Assembly: GCF_014698065.1 (NCBI RefSeq)
Contig: NZ_JACJSI010000005.1
Span: 1-64,000 of the forward strand
DNA: 64,000 bases
Origin: Nostoc flagelliforme FACHB-838
Lineage (GTDB): Bacteria; Cyanobacteriota; Cyanobacteriia; Cyanobacteriales; Nostocaceae
Reading direction: 5' to 3'
Each line of letters opens with the position of its first letter. Within the stretch, counting starts at the first letter, position 1. Position numbers and translations under genes: made by a program. Under the pieces are notes generated by a model. It saw only the letters and a list, made by a program, of their open reading frames with translations. It did not search any database and was not told the DNA's origin. Shown here piece after piece: positions 9,901 to 17,449 of the stretch.

Positions 9901-10361
9901 TTCATCTAAATAGTCATGAAATCGATAAACAAACTAATGATTCGCCCGATCTAAATGGGGTAAAAGTTCTGCTTGTGGATGATGAGCGTGATACACGAGA
10001 GTTAATCGCTTTTATTTTGGAGCAATCTGGCGCGGTAGTAACTCAGGCCGCATCTGCTATGGAAGCACTAGGAATTATGCCTCAGTTCCAGCCAAATCTG
10101 CTATTAAGCGACATTGGAATGCCGGAAGTAGATGGCTATATGTTGATGCGTCAAATCAGAGCTATGTCACCAGAACTTGGAGGGAAAATTCCAGCGATCG
10201 CTCTAACAGCTTATGCATCAGAGCTTGATTATCAACAGGCAATTGCCGCCGGCTTTGAGCAGCATATCACCAAACCAGTAGAGCCAGCTAAATTACTTCA
10301 AGCGATCGCTAACCTGATTTGTAGTTGTAGCGCTCTGAAAACTAACTTACAACCCTTTTAG
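6990..10361 (+). CDS. Hybrid sensor histidine kinase (membrane, 3 PAS, GAF, HisKA, HATPase, receiver)
   Basis: 1123 residues. Domains in order: an N-terminal membrane sensor of about four helices (residues 17-110, DUF4118/KdpD-like), PAS 1 (about 130-245, with EANDAFLKMAGYT), PAS 2 (about 265-380, EANDEFLRIVGYT, clearly a duplicate of PAS 1), PAS 3 (about 390-505), GAF (about 545-690, with GMCGAVAQERRQIVVND), the HisKA helix with SHELRTPLNP and phospho-acceptor His711, the HATPase (NLLSNAIKFTP; DTGKGISPEF; GGLGLGLAIVRHIVE), and a C-terminal receiver with LLVDDERD, phospho-acceptor Asp1041 (SDIGMPEVDGY) and the conserved Lys in HITKPVEP. All catalytic residues are present. The signal is unknown. 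A 45-residue spacer between HisKA and HATPase contains a dispersed palindrome read in frame (9412-9450). It is preceded at one base by the XRE gene. Confidence 0.95.
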   Translation: MIVKLPEKILMMRSRFIACGVMILAVLAALLLTKLLLPVFEPSVFTLFYAAVAVSAWYGGMRLGVLAIALSFTIALYFLIEPIYSFDYLNLNVLIRLTTFSLVSLLITALSSELRTARGKAETSLKLLQNSEMRFSRLAESNIIGVMVTDINDGSIIEANDAFLKMAGYTREDLSANQMNWREITPPEYLFLSERSVEELKTTGVCKPFEKEYIRKDGDRIPVLLGSVLVGDAEETVIGFVVDLSEQQAALRERKQVEAALKQANERLRSFVKANVVGILFGDVNGSITEANDEFLRIVGYTQEDVQTGRLRWTDITPSEYQYLDELAIAEATAKTTCTPYEKELIRKDGSSVPVVVGYSLLGESRQKSVAFILDISDLKQAKKALNHSQEQFQAFMDNIPAAAWITNADGRVIYLSPTYLGTFDLATNKVINKNIFELYPPQIAQPLFDNIRMVAETNQVVETIESVPRIDGTLGEFLVYKFPIADASGQRLVGGVAIDITERERALRERQLAEQALQERSERLKLLSETTSDLLSTERPLDLMNTLFSKLSAQMDLHFYFHYLIDTHENKQKLRLVGWSGITDEVFKAIEYLEFNQGMCGAVAQERRQIVVNDVLHSIDPNAHILRTLEITAYAGQPLIAQGKLLGVLSFASRTRTRFTSGEIALLQATSDQVAVALERAQLIASLQRRKEELIQANRIKDEFLAVLSHELRTPLNPILGWSKLLQTKKYDEVTTTRALQTIERNAKLQTQLIEDLLDVSRILQGKLSLNITSVNLAVAIAAAIETVRLAAEAKSINLRFTILDFPAERYANGYAQSNDFGLENYYSNLDDNLKSQIQVALEANEICDPKFLVTGDSGRLQQVIWNLLSNAIKFTPQGGQVEISLESIGSQAQIRVRDTGKGISPEFLPFVFDYFRQADGATTRKFGGLGLGLAIVRHIVELHGGTVKAESLGEEQGATFTIMLPLIKIHLNSHEIDKQTNDSPDLNGVKVLLVDDERDTRELIAFILEQSGAVVTQAASAMEALGIMPQFQPNLLLSDIGMPEVDGYMLMRQIRAMSPELGGKIPAIALTAYASELDYQQAIAAGFEQHITKPVEPAKLLQAIANLICSCSALKTNLQPF
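9412..9450. repeat. Small dispersed palindromic repeat inside a coding region
   Basis: The stretch at 9412-9450 contains GCTACGCGAACGGCTACGCT (9421-9440), the GC-rich, nearly palindromic style of Nostoc small dispersed repeats, flanked by AT-richer coding DNA. It is read in frame as part of the histidine kinase (residues about 808-820, ERYANGYAQSN), in the linker just before the ATP-binding domain, where extra residues are tolerated. Related scraps occur between genes near 33911, 55432 and 56941. Assignment to a named repeat family needs genome comparison. Confidence 0.5.
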
Positions 10362-10384
10362 AACTAGCCGTAAATATTGCTCTT

Positions 10385-11092
10385 TTATTCTTTGAAATCA
10401 CGAAATCCGTTGGAAAGTTGCCGATATACTATTACTGCTAATTGCGCTCCTAAAATGGGCGCAACCCAATAAACCCAATGATGCTGCCAAATTCCTCCCA
10501 CCAAAGCCGGGCCTAAAGAACGCGCCGGATTCATACTTGCACCTGTAATTGGCCCCATAAATGCTGCTTCCATCCCTACCGTCAACCCGATCGCTAACCC
10601 AGCAAAGCCAATATGGGCGCGGCGATCTAATCCAGAACCCAAAATTACAAACATCAAAATAAAGGTGAGAACGAACTCTAACACCAAAGATTGCAACCAA
10701 TTCCCCTTCAGTGGTAGAGTCGCCCCTAAATTCGCAACTCGCCCCAAACTAATTAGTAGTAAAGCTGAAGCTACGAACGCACCCAATAACTGTGCCAAAA
10801 TATACGGCAATACTCGCCATTTTGGAAAAAAACCACTCGTCCAAAATGCCAAAGTCACCGCAGGATTGAAGTGTGCGCCGCTCAGATGGCCAATACCGTA
10901 AATTAACGCAGTAATGACTGCACCAAATACAAAACTGATACCAATATGCGTTACACTGCCACCACTAATCGAGTTCACCATGACTGCACCAGTCCCGGCA
11001 AACACTAAAATAAAGGTGCCAATTCCTTCTGCTAAAGCCTCTCGCCAGCAATGCGTTAGCGATTTTCGTAATTTCACGCCTCTGCTAGGCAC
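10385..11092 (-). CDS. MIP-family channel (aquaporin/glycerol facilitator type)
   Basis: 235 residues with six membrane helices and the two half-helix NPA motifs that meet in the pore: SGAHFNPAVTLAF (NPA at 76-78) and GASMNPARSLGPAL (NPA at 188-190), the second followed by the selectivity-filter Arg. The GHLSGAHFNPAVT segment resembles the plant NIP and bacterial AqpN-like branch more than AqpZ, so it may pass small neutral solutes such as glycerol or metalloid acids as well as water; that is inference. It starts at GTG 11092 (MPSRGVKLRK); a second GTG five codons later is also possible. It is 45 bases downstream of the aminotransferase gene on the same strand and may be cotranscribed with it. 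Confidence 0.93.
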   Translation of the reverse strand: MPSRGVKLRKSLTHCWREALAEGIGTFILVFAGTGAVMVNSISGGSVTHIGISFVFGAVITALIYGIGHLSGAHFNPAVTLAFWTSGFFPKWRVLPYILAQLLGAFVASALLLISLGRVANLGATLPLKGNWLQSLVLEFVLTFILMFVILGSGLDRRAHIGFAGLAIGLTVGMEAAFMGPITGASMNPARSLGPALVGGIWQHHWVYWVAPILGAQLAVIVYRQLSNGFRDFKE

Positions 11093-11137
11093 TTGGGCAC
11101 CCTATAGTTAAAAAAAGTTGATAAGATTATACTATCT

Positions 11138-12349
11138 TTATTGTGAAGTAGAGACTACAGCTTCAGGTTGATAGCGAATACCGACTTGCTTGAAGCGATG
11201 TAAAACTTCACCCAAGCGATCGCAGTCGGCAATCAAACTGATCCTTACATAACCCTCACCTGCAACTCCAAAGGCATTACCTGGGGTAAGAACAACGCCA
11301 GTTTGCTGTAATACATTCAAGGCAAAATCTGTGGAACCCATACCCACAGGACACTTCACCCAAAGATACATTGTTGCCTTAGTTTTGGGAATATCCCAAC
11401 CCAACTCTCCTAATCCTTGAATTAGGAAATCGCGGCGGGTACGGTAACGTTGTTGTACCTCATGCAAATACACATCTGGCAGTTGTAAGGCGGTTTCGGC
11501 TGCTGTTTGCAATGCGGCAAAAATACCGTAATCCAAGTTAGTTTTCAGTGTTCGCAAACCTTGAATTACATGGCGATTACCCACGACAAACCCAACGCGC
11601 CAACCAGCCATATTGTAGGTTTTAGATAAAGTATGAAATTCCACACCAATATCTTTCGCACCAGGAATTTCTAGCAAGCTAGTGGGTTGATAACCATCAA
11701 AAGCTAACTCGGCATAACACAAATCATGCACCAGTAAAATTTCATATTTACGGGCGAAGGCGACAATTTCTTCAAAAAATTCGCGGGGTGCGGTGGCGGC
11801 GGTGGGATTGCTGGGATAGTTGAAATAGAGGATTTTAGCTTGTCTTGCAACCTCGTCAGGAATTGCAGCTAAATCAATTAACCAGTCATTCTCTGGTTTG
11901 AGGATCAAGCTGTGAATTTTCCCGCCAGCGATCGCAGGCCCCCGAAAATGTGCAGGATAAGCGGGAGAAGGAACTAGAACTAAATCGCCAGGGTTAACGT
12001 AGGCAAGTGCTAAATGGGTTAATCCTTCTTTAGAACCCAGCAATGGCAAAGCTTCGCTATCAGGATCGAGAACCACACCATAACGGCGATCGTACCAGTT
12101 AGTGATCGCCCGGCGGAAACTAGCGGTTCCCTCAAACGGCGGATAACCGTGATTGGCGGGATCTTTTAAAGCGCCGATCGCAGCTTCTACAACTGGTGCT
12201 GGTGTTGCACCATCAGGGTTTCCCATACCCAAATCAATTAAATCTAACCCTTGTTCCCGTGCTTTAGCTTTCAGTTCATCTAAACGGGCAAATACATAGG
12301 GCGGCAGTTTTTGTATACGTTCTGCTGGGACAATCCAATTTAAACTCAT
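11138..12349 (-). CDS. PLP-dependent class I/II aminotransferase (aspartate / LL-DAP aminotransferase-like)
   Basis: 403 residues, fold type I. Visible are the N-terminal substrate-lid segment (LIDLGMGNPDGATP), the cofactor-binding GSKEGLTHL, the FNYPSNPTAATA loop, the Asp of VHDLCYAEL that contacts the pyridine nitrogen, and the Schiff-base lysine Lys243 in HTLSKTYNMAGWRVGF, with the C-terminal Arg in YVRISLIAD. Cyanobacterial enzymes of this type are variously named aspartate or LL-diaminopimelate aminotransferase; the sequence alone does not fix the substrate. Its ATG (12347-12349) overlaps the stop codon of the upstream dehydrogenase gene by four bases (ATGA), which indicates translational coupling and a shared pathway or regulation. 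Confidence 0.9.
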   Translation of the reverse strand: MSLNWIVPAERIQKLPPYVFARLDELKAKAREQGLDLIDLGMGNPDGATPAPVVEAAIGALKDPANHGYPPFEGTASFRRAITNWYDRRYGVVLDPDSEALPLLGSKEGLTHLALAYVNPGDLVLVPSPAYPAHFRGPAIAGGKIHSLILKPENDWLIDLAAIPDEVARQAKILYFNYPSNPTAATAPREFFEEIVAFARKYEILLVHDLCYAELAFDGYQPTSLLEIPGAKDIGVEFHTLSKTYNMAGWRVGFVVGNRHVIQGLRTLKTNLDYGIFAALQTAAETALQLPDVYLHEVQQRYRTRRDFLIQGLGELGWDIPKTKATMYLWVKCPVGMGSTDFALNVLQQTGVVLTPGNAFGVAGEGYVRISLIADCDRLGEVLHRFKQVGIRYQPEAVVSTSQ

Positions 12350-13536
12350 GCTTCAACCTCGTCACTGATTCCCTTGGGCGAAACTCGATTCATATCTTTA
12401 CTCTCTATAGGTGCAGTGGTAGAAACCATTGCCGCCATCAACTGTTCTGGCGCGACTTTAAACGGAAGTCGATGGATGTCAGAATTAGGAACTAGGGCCA
12501 TTTCAGCGCCTGTTTGCAACTCGCCTAATGTAATATTGCCCAGTCCCAAATCACTTAATTTTTGAGGTAGTCCAATTTCTGTGTAGAACTTTAACAACTG
12601 TTGCCGTGCTGATGCGGCTAGTTGATTGCCTTGTAGCATTTCTTCTAGACGCAGTTGCACCAAAATCCCAAAAGCAACTTTTTCGCCATGAATACTGCCA
12701 TGTCCGGAAATATGAGTTAAACCATTATGCACAGCATGGGCCGCAACTGTGCGACACTGTGCCCCTCCAAGTCCCCCAACTACCCCGGCCATTAACACAG
12801 TGGCATCTACGACTTCTCGCCAAACTTCACTACCTGGTTCTTTCAGGGCTGCGGCTGATTTTTGCAACAAGATATCGCGCAAAACTCGCGCTTGTTGTAC
12901 TGCGGCAATAATTAAAGTGTCTTGCAAATGCCCACTGCTAACCGAGGCTTCATACCACTTAGCGATCGCATCACCAATTCCAGCTACTAAAGTCCGTTGT
13001 GGTGCAGTTTTAATCAAGTCATAATCGAGTATCAATAAATCGGGACAACGAGACAGCGCCACGTCGTAGAGAAATGCCCCATCTTCAGAATAAACATTCG
13101 ATAAGGCACTCCAAGCTGCACAGGTAGCCCCTGATGTCGGAATTGTCACCACTGGCAACTGTAACTGCTGCGCGACTAATTTCGCTGTATCTAAGGCTTT
13201 GCCGCCACCAACACCGATAATTACATCAGCTTTATGTTCTTTTGCCTTCTTCTGTAAAGATTTCAGGCTAGCTTCACAGCAATCTGCACCGTATGAAGCT
13301 TGGGCAATGTTTAACTGTTGCGTTTCTAAAACTGGTTGCAAATTCTTTCTACTGATGGCGAGAGTCGACTCACCTGCCACAATTAAGGGACGACTTCCCA
13401 AACAGGCGATCTCCGCTGCAACTGCTTGCAACACCCCAGAACCACGGATTACTTTTGCTGGGGCAACTGTGAGCGTAAAGAATGAACTAGAGGTTTGAGT
13501 AGACAAAGAAGGTTGAGTTGAAAGTTGATTAGACAT
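12346..13536 (-). CDS. Iron-containing alcohol dehydrogenase family protein (glycerol dehydrogenase-like)
   Basis: 396 residues. The NAD(P)-binding half shows the group III alcohol dehydrogenase signature GVGGGKALDTAKLVA (about residues 106-120) and TIPTSGATCAAWSALS, and the metal-binding half shows the Asp of GIGDAIAKWYEA and two histidines within HAVHNGLTHISGHGSIHGEKVAFGI, which is the glycerol dehydrogenase-like arrangement of Zn or Fe ligands. These enzymes interconvert an alcohol and the ketone using NAD(P). No signal peptide; cytosolic. It starts ATG at 13536; the gene ends inside the start codon of the aminotransferase. Together the pair could oxidise an alcohol and transaminate the product, but the substrate is unknown. 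Confidence 0.9.
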   Translation of the reverse strand: MSNQLSTQPSLSTQTSSSFFTLTVAPAKVIRGSGVLQAVAAEIACLGSRPLIVAGESTLAISRKNLQPVLETQQLNIAQASYGADCCEASLKSLQKKAKEHKADVIIGVGGGKALDTAKLVAQQLQLPVVTIPTSGATCAAWSALSNVYSEDGAFLYDVALSRCPDLLILDYDLIKTAPQRTLVAGIGDAIAKWYEASVSSGHLQDTLIIAAVQQARVLRDILLQKSAAALKEPGSEVWREVVDATVLMAGVVGGLGGAQCRTVAAHAVHNGLTHISGHGSIHGEKVAFGILVQLRLEEMLQGNQLAASARQQLLKFYTEIGLPQKLSDLGLGNITLGELQTGAEMALVPNSDIHRLPFKVAPEQLMAAMVSTTAPIESKDMNRVSPKGISDEVEA

Positions 13537-13662
13537 AGAATGTAGTTTGCTAAAACCTTGATATTTCTTAATCTAATAGACTTGCAGCCAGAGATACTTG
13601 TTGCCACGCTTTTTTCAGGATGGCAACAAGCTTCCATCTGACTCAACTAGGTTTTAACCGAT

Positions 13663-13791
13663 TTAATTAAAAATACAAAGCTCATCGCCGCCTGGTTGAG
13701 CAGTTTGACGACGTTGCTCGAATTTATGATGTCCATTAGCCTGAAATTCCGAACTATCAAAGTTTTGAATAACGGTATAATTCATTAACAT
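13663..13791 (-). CDS. Candidate small protein, 42 residues, unknown
   Basis: A short open frame in the gap between the dehydrogenase and Ycf51 genes. It reads MLMNYTVIQNFDSSEFQ, then a His/Arg/Gln-rich centre (HHKFEQRRQ), and ends with QPGGDELCIFN. A purine-rich stretch (GAGAG) lies upstream of the start, a weak ribosome-binding site. The composition is protein-like: it is not AT-driven Lys/Asn/Ile junk as the surrounding DNA would give. The PGG followed by a short tail with one Cys recalls double-Gly leader peptides, but no modification or export genes lie nearby, so that is only a resemblance. It starts at 13791, or at Met3 (13785). It may be a real small protein or a chance ORF. Confidence 0.4.
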   Translation of the reverse strand: MLMNYTVIQNFDSSEFQANGHHKFEQRRQTAQPGGDELCIFN

Positions 13792-14252
13792 TACCACTCT
13801 CAGATTCTCAAGAAAAGCAATCGAGAATTGATAATGTGTTAAGTTGTCATGCTATTTCATGGAATCCTTAGCTATAGATTAGATATATAGTGGTATGCAA
13901 ATATATGCCCCTACAACTGATTTATTTGCTGCAAAGACTTATAAAAATGTCAACAGTGGTAATTAGGATAACAACTAACAAATTACAACTGTCAGTACCC
14001 ATTACCTTCACACTGATTAACTTTTTACCACAGTAAAACCACTAAAGTGTGAATATCTTAATCTAAAAATAACTATTAATGTATCAGTAAATACAAAATA
14101 AATTTTGTCATCCTGATAACAGGTAAATGATTTTATTTTTTGAGCATTGGGCATTGAGAACAGACAAGGGAGAGGCAAGAAAGAAAGTTTTTCAATAATT
14201 CAATTCTCCCTTATCCCCCTCATCTCCCTCTGCTTACCTGCACCCCTGCTTC
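13792..14252. other. Intergenic region between the small ORF and ycf51
   Basis: About 460 AT-rich bases between two minus-strand genes, so it should carry the promoter of the small ORF and the 3' end of the ycf51 transcript. I see no further ORF with protein-like composition and no strong terminator; the right end contains a pyrimidine-rich run (14195-14240) of the type that often follows Nostoc genes. Confidence 0.5.
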
Positions 14253-14774
14253 TTAAGCGGTAGGTTTTGGCAATTGAGCGAATTTTTCTGTGTAAACTTC
14301 GATTGCGATCGCAGAATTTTCACGAGAAATGAGCGATCGCTTGGCTTCACCTAAGTAAACTGGTACAGAAATCCCTGGTTCCGGGTGGATAATAGTACGA
14401 GCGCGAACTGTCAATTTGTCCTCTTGGCGTGTACCTGAACGACCAGAAGAAAACAGATTACTAACTGCTTGACGCAAAGTTGCTTCTAATTGTGTAGGTG
14501 TAATTTGGGGTGATGTAGCAATCACCGCTTGTGTTGACCCATTGTCATAAACTAAAGTGTACCGGGCTGCCCCTGGAATCACAGTCCGACTCAAGGGGAC
14601 TATCGAGAGTGCAAATAAACCAGCCGTCACCACCAGCATAAAGCCAGTCGTACCCACCAGCCGAAAGCGGATGCCCCATTTGAGAATAAAAGCCAAAAAT
14701 GTTATGGCAGCAAATACCAAGGTAGCTATACCTGACCATTGGGTGTACTGAAGAAAGTTAGCTGTTGTGAGCAT
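14253..14774 (-). CDS. ycf51: Ycf51 family protein
   Basis: 173 residues. Two membrane helices near the N-terminus (about 13-33 and 38-62) are followed by a soluble domain with strand-rich blocks (ARYTLVYDNGSTQAVIATS, then ARTIIHPEPGISVPVYLGEAKRSL). This matches Ycf51 (DUF2518), a protein encoded in some algal plastid genomes and in most cyanobacteria and likely to sit in a photosynthetic or cytoplasmic membrane; its function is not established. The length is full for the family. It starts ATG (MLTTANFLQYTQW). It is divergent from the broken small gene that starts at 14861. Confidence 0.85.
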   Translation of the reverse strand: MLTTANFLQYTQWSGIATLVFAAITFLAFILKWGIRFRLVGTTGFMLVVTAGLFALSIVPLSRTVIPGAARYTLVYDNGSTQAVIATSPQITPTQLEATLRQAVSNLFSSGRSGTRQEDKLTVRARTIIHPEPGISVPVYLGEAKRSLISRENSAIAIEVYTEKFAQLPKPTA

Positions 14775-14860
14775 AAGGTTGGTTATGGAGGCGTCTTTTG
14801 TTTCGTTACCGACACACCCATTTTACCGAGAGCTTACACCGATTACCTGTGAGGTTGATT

Positions 14861-15051
14861 ATGAATAAGGCTAACTTTAGAGAAATGACACGCAAGCAAT
14901 TGCGAGATTATATTTTACAAAATCGTGGCGATCCCGAAGCAATTCACGCCCTGCATTGCACGTTCAGTCTAATGGTAAACCTCTCAATTCAGTAGATGAA
15001 CTACAACAAGTCATTTAAGAAAAATGTAACCAAGGCTTAGAGGTCGTTTGA
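14861..15051 (+). pseudogene. Broken small cyanobacterial gene (DUF6887-like)
   Basis: The first part reads MNKANFREMTRKQLRDYIL, then QNRGDPEAIHA, the start typical of a family of short cyanobacterial proteins (NFxxMxRxxLRxYxL, then an acidic tail segment). After HA (about 14950) the same frame degenerates and stops at 14995, whereas the neighbouring frame continues LHVQSNGKPLNSVDELQQVI, meets a TAA at 15016-15018, then goes on EKCNQGLEVV to a stop at 15051. So a frameshift plus one nonsense change (probably CAA to TAA) have inactivated it. The family name is from memory of the motif; the break itself is seen directly. Such genes often sit in toxin-antitoxin-like or DUF pairs, but no partner is present. 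Confidence 0.6.
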
Positions 15052-15083
15052 AAAGTAGTTGGCTGTGATTTTAGGCACTCATT

Positions 15084-15159
15084 GATCCCCCCAACCCCCC
15101 TTTTTAAGGGGGGCAAAAGCCCTTCTAAATCCCCCTTTTTAAGGGGATTTAGGGGGATC
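15084..15159. repeat. Palindromic dispersed repeat with two nested hairpins
   Basis: The element begins GATCCCCC and ends GGGGGATC (15084-15159). Inside are two hairpins: CCCCCC/GGGGGG at 15095-15113 with a TTTTTAA loop, and AAATCCCC/GGGGATTT at 15127-15150. This is the layout of small MITE-like repeats common in Nostoc intergenic DNA. It lies directly behind the broken gene. The ends are inverted repeats, but no flanking target duplication could be established by eye. Confidence 0.75.
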
Positions 15160-15312
15160 TAAACGTTTTGTTACCGAGAAGAGGACTTTTCAAACATCCT
15201 CCTAGAGCCATAGCTAAAAAAAATCATCACTCTGTTAGGGAGCAATACAATTTTGTTAGGTTGTAGCGAATAAAGCTGGGAAAAAATTACTTAACCAACT
15301 TCCCCAATTTTT

Positions 15313-15831
15313 CTAGAATAGTATTGGTTCACCAGAGACAATATAGGAATTTTCAGATGTTTGCAACTTAGTTTGAACGCTATCAATGATTGCTAGCCAA
15401 TCAGCATCTTTGTTCCATTCAGAGCGAATCCTGGTTTTAGTTGCGGCATCATAAAGGTTACAAAAAACTACATTCTCTTTTCCAGCAGTTGCAGCGATAA
15501 TCAGTGGCTTGGAAAAGTCCTGGACACATGATGCAGCTAAAAGGAAACTTTTCGCAAAGTTCGTTTCTCTTCCAGTCCTAATAACATAATTTTCATCTGC
15601 TTTAATAACGATATCTAACTTATTGTTGTCCCTTTCTCTAAATTCCTTTGTCGTTAATTTAAGTTCAGATATATACCCAGTTAGACCAGTTTTATGGACA
15701 GGAATAATTTGATCATTATTTATATCGTAGTTATACCACAAGTAAGATTCACCGTTCAATTCTCCGCTTTTCACATACAAATAAATAGGCTCTGGTGGGT
15801 TACAAAGACCTAATTTCATTTCAGTAACCAT
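15313..15831 (-). CDS. Hypothetical protein, 172 residues
   Basis: No family recognised. It is a soluble, mixed alpha/beta protein with no signal peptide or membrane segment; it starts ATG with MVTEMKLGLCNPPEP and may instead start at Met5 (MKLGLCN). The N-terminal half is rich in strand-like stretches (YLYVKSGELNGESYLWYNY; KLDIVIKADENYVIRTG), and the middle has FAKSFLLAASCVQDFSKPLIIAAT, a likely buried helix-strand unit. The C-terminal 50 residues are polar. The gene stands alone, with the O-antigen ligase gene upstream on the same strand and an intrinsic terminator (15929-15953) between them, so it is probably expressed separately. Confidence 0.7.
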   Translation of the reverse strand: MVTEMKLGLCNPPEPIYLYVKSGELNGESYLWYNYDINNDQIIPVHKTGLTGYISELKLTTKEFRERDNNKLDIVIKADENYVIRTGRETNFAKSFLLAASCVQDFSKPLIIAATAGKENVVFCNLYDAATKTRIRSEWNKDADWLAIIDSVQTKLQTSENSYIVSGEPILF

Positions 15832-15928
15832 GTTTTACATTCCTCTACAAAAGATAATATTTTCCAAATATTCGAGCAAATTAAATAATTTTTAAATTGT
15901 GCTTAACTGAAGAAAATAATAAATATAC

Positions 15929-15953
15929 AAAAGGGCATCTACAAGAGATGCCC
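15929..15953 (-). terminator. Intrinsic terminator for the minus-strand O-antigen ligase gene
   Basis: On the minus strand GGGCATCT pairs with AGATGCCC around a five-base loop (15933-15953) and is followed by TTTT. A second perfect hairpin, GTGACTAAT/ATTAGTCAC (16010-16032), lies between it and the gene's stop codon at 16112. Position and direction fit termination of the ligase transcript, insulating the hypothetical gene at 15831. Confidence 0.75.
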
Positions 15954-16111
15954 GTCATGCAGGAAAACCCCAAAAGGTTGTCCCTACACCTTCCCAACAA
16001 TCAGCAACAGTGACTAATTAGGTATTAGTCACACTCACAGACGTGAATATAGTAATCTTATTAACTTAAAAGTCTTAATGTCCCCAGTGCATATACTGAA
16101 AAAACTAATAG

Positions 16112-17449
16112 CTAATTTTGATGAGATGTAAGCCTGCCTTGTCGGTTATAACGATCTACTACTCCACAAATGGCAGCCAAAATTAACCATGAAACCGCAT
16201 TCAAACGAAAATCGAAGAGGGTTACGTCTACTGTATTCAATAAAATCCACCCAACAAAGGCCAGAAGATAACTGAAAAATATCAATCTGTCTCCTGTATT
16301 TATAGATTTTGACTTTTGCAATAATTGAACACCTGTAATCAAAATCCAAGCTAGTAAGCCACAAAATATCAAAGCACTGGGAAAACCAGTTTCAGCAGAT
16401 AACATCAAAAACAAGTTATGGGGATGACCCAACGGAATCTGCATCTGCACTTTGTAGAGTTCACCAAAGCTGCGTAATCCCCAGCCAGTCCAAGGATGTT
16501 GTTTAGCTAAAGACCAGGCAAACTCCCACTGAGTTTTTCGCATTAAAGCGACTGGTCTATCTGGATACATATCGTCATTTAACCTTGCCCAAAAGAAGGC
16601 AGGAACTACCCAACGAAAAATTTGAGCGATTTGTGAAGGAGCAAAAGCTGCCAAAAGCACACTAGAAACGATCGCAGCAACGCCACCCACAAGAATGCGC
16701 CAACCTTGGTAGAGTGCATAAGCTAAACAGGCAAAAATAGCGATCGCCCACCCATTACGCGAATTGGTAAAAATTAAGGTAATGAAATTGGCAATCACCG
16801 CTACGGTTAGGAAGAGGAAGGGGAGTGGGGAGTAGGAACTAGGGACTGAATTCTTGTTAATACCTAATTGCCATTGTTCGACCCACAACCCTAGGCTAAG
16901 GATAAAAACTATTACTAGATAAGCTGCGAGGGTGTTAGCGTGCAAGAAAAATGCAGCAATACGACCTGGCGGATTTCCTCCTGGTGCGATCGTCCAATCC
17001 AAGACAACCCACAAAATTTCTAATTTCAAACTCCAACCTAAAAATAACTGTCCCAAGCCGATAATTACCACTGGCATGGAACCGATCACCAAAACCCAAG
17101 CCATTTGCCGCAATTGGGCAAATGTTTGAATCAGAGCGCTATGGGCAGCGAAAAGTAAAAAGAATGGTAATAAATTAAATAAGCCGAGAAAAGCAGCTGT
17201 TTTGTCTTGGGCAAACCCAGCACTCACGATCAGTAATACACTTAAAAGGGCAAATCCCCAGTTGAGGGGGCGGCGGTTAATTTTGCGGGATTGTTTCAGC
17301 CAAGTTATTAATGAGACAAAACCTACAGTCACAGCCCCCACTAAAGGACTCAATGGGAAGATTAACAATGCCCATAGAGAGTAGTTCCAAGAAGATTGCC
17401 AACGAGACTTGAAGTAATCAAAAACCTTGTTCAAGCTGGCTCCCAACAT
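16112..17449 (-). CDS. O-antigen ligase (Wzy_C) family polytopic membrane protein
   Basis: 445 residues with about ten to eleven membrane helices and one large polar loop near residues 285-345. The loop carries the family pattern WTGWGLRSFGELYKVQM followed by PLGHPHNLFLMLSAETGFPS, the conserved His-rich turn of the Wzy_C domain. Members join or polymerise surface glycans carried on a lipid, although in cyanobacteria some were once linked to inorganic carbon uptake (IctB-type); the sequence here only supports the domain. The start codon (17447-17449) lies inside the end of the upstream YaaW-family gene (19-base overlap), so the two are cotranscribed. Two hairpins, one with a T-run, follow the gene. 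Confidence 0.85.
   Translation of the reverse strand: MLGASLNKVFDYFKSRWQSSWNYSLWALLIFPLSPLVGAVTVGFVSLITWLKQSRKINRRPLNWGFALLSVLLIVSAGFAQDKTAAFLGLFNLLPFFLLFAAHSALIQTFAQLRQMAWVLVIGSMPVVIIGLGQLFLGWSLKLEILWVVLDWTIAPGGNPPGRIAAFFLHANTLAAYLVIVFILSLGLWVEQWQLGINKNSVPSSYSPLPFLFLTVAVIANFITLIFTNSRNGWAIAIFACLAYALYQGWRILVGGVAAIVSSVLLAAFAPSQIAQIFRWVVPAFFWARLNDDMYPDRPVALMRKTQWEFAWSLAKQHPWTGWGLRSFGELYKVQMQIPLGHPHNLFLMLSAETGFPSALIFCGLLAWILITGVQLLQKSKSINTGDRLIFFSYLLAFVGWILLNTVDVTLFDFRLNAVSWLILAAICGVVDRYNRQGRLTSHQN

Noticed and set aside
10398-10700. A second, 100-codon frame antisense or frame-shifted within the aquaporin gene
   Set aside because: It is a shadow of the aquaporin reading frame; all conserved pore motifs are in the other frame.
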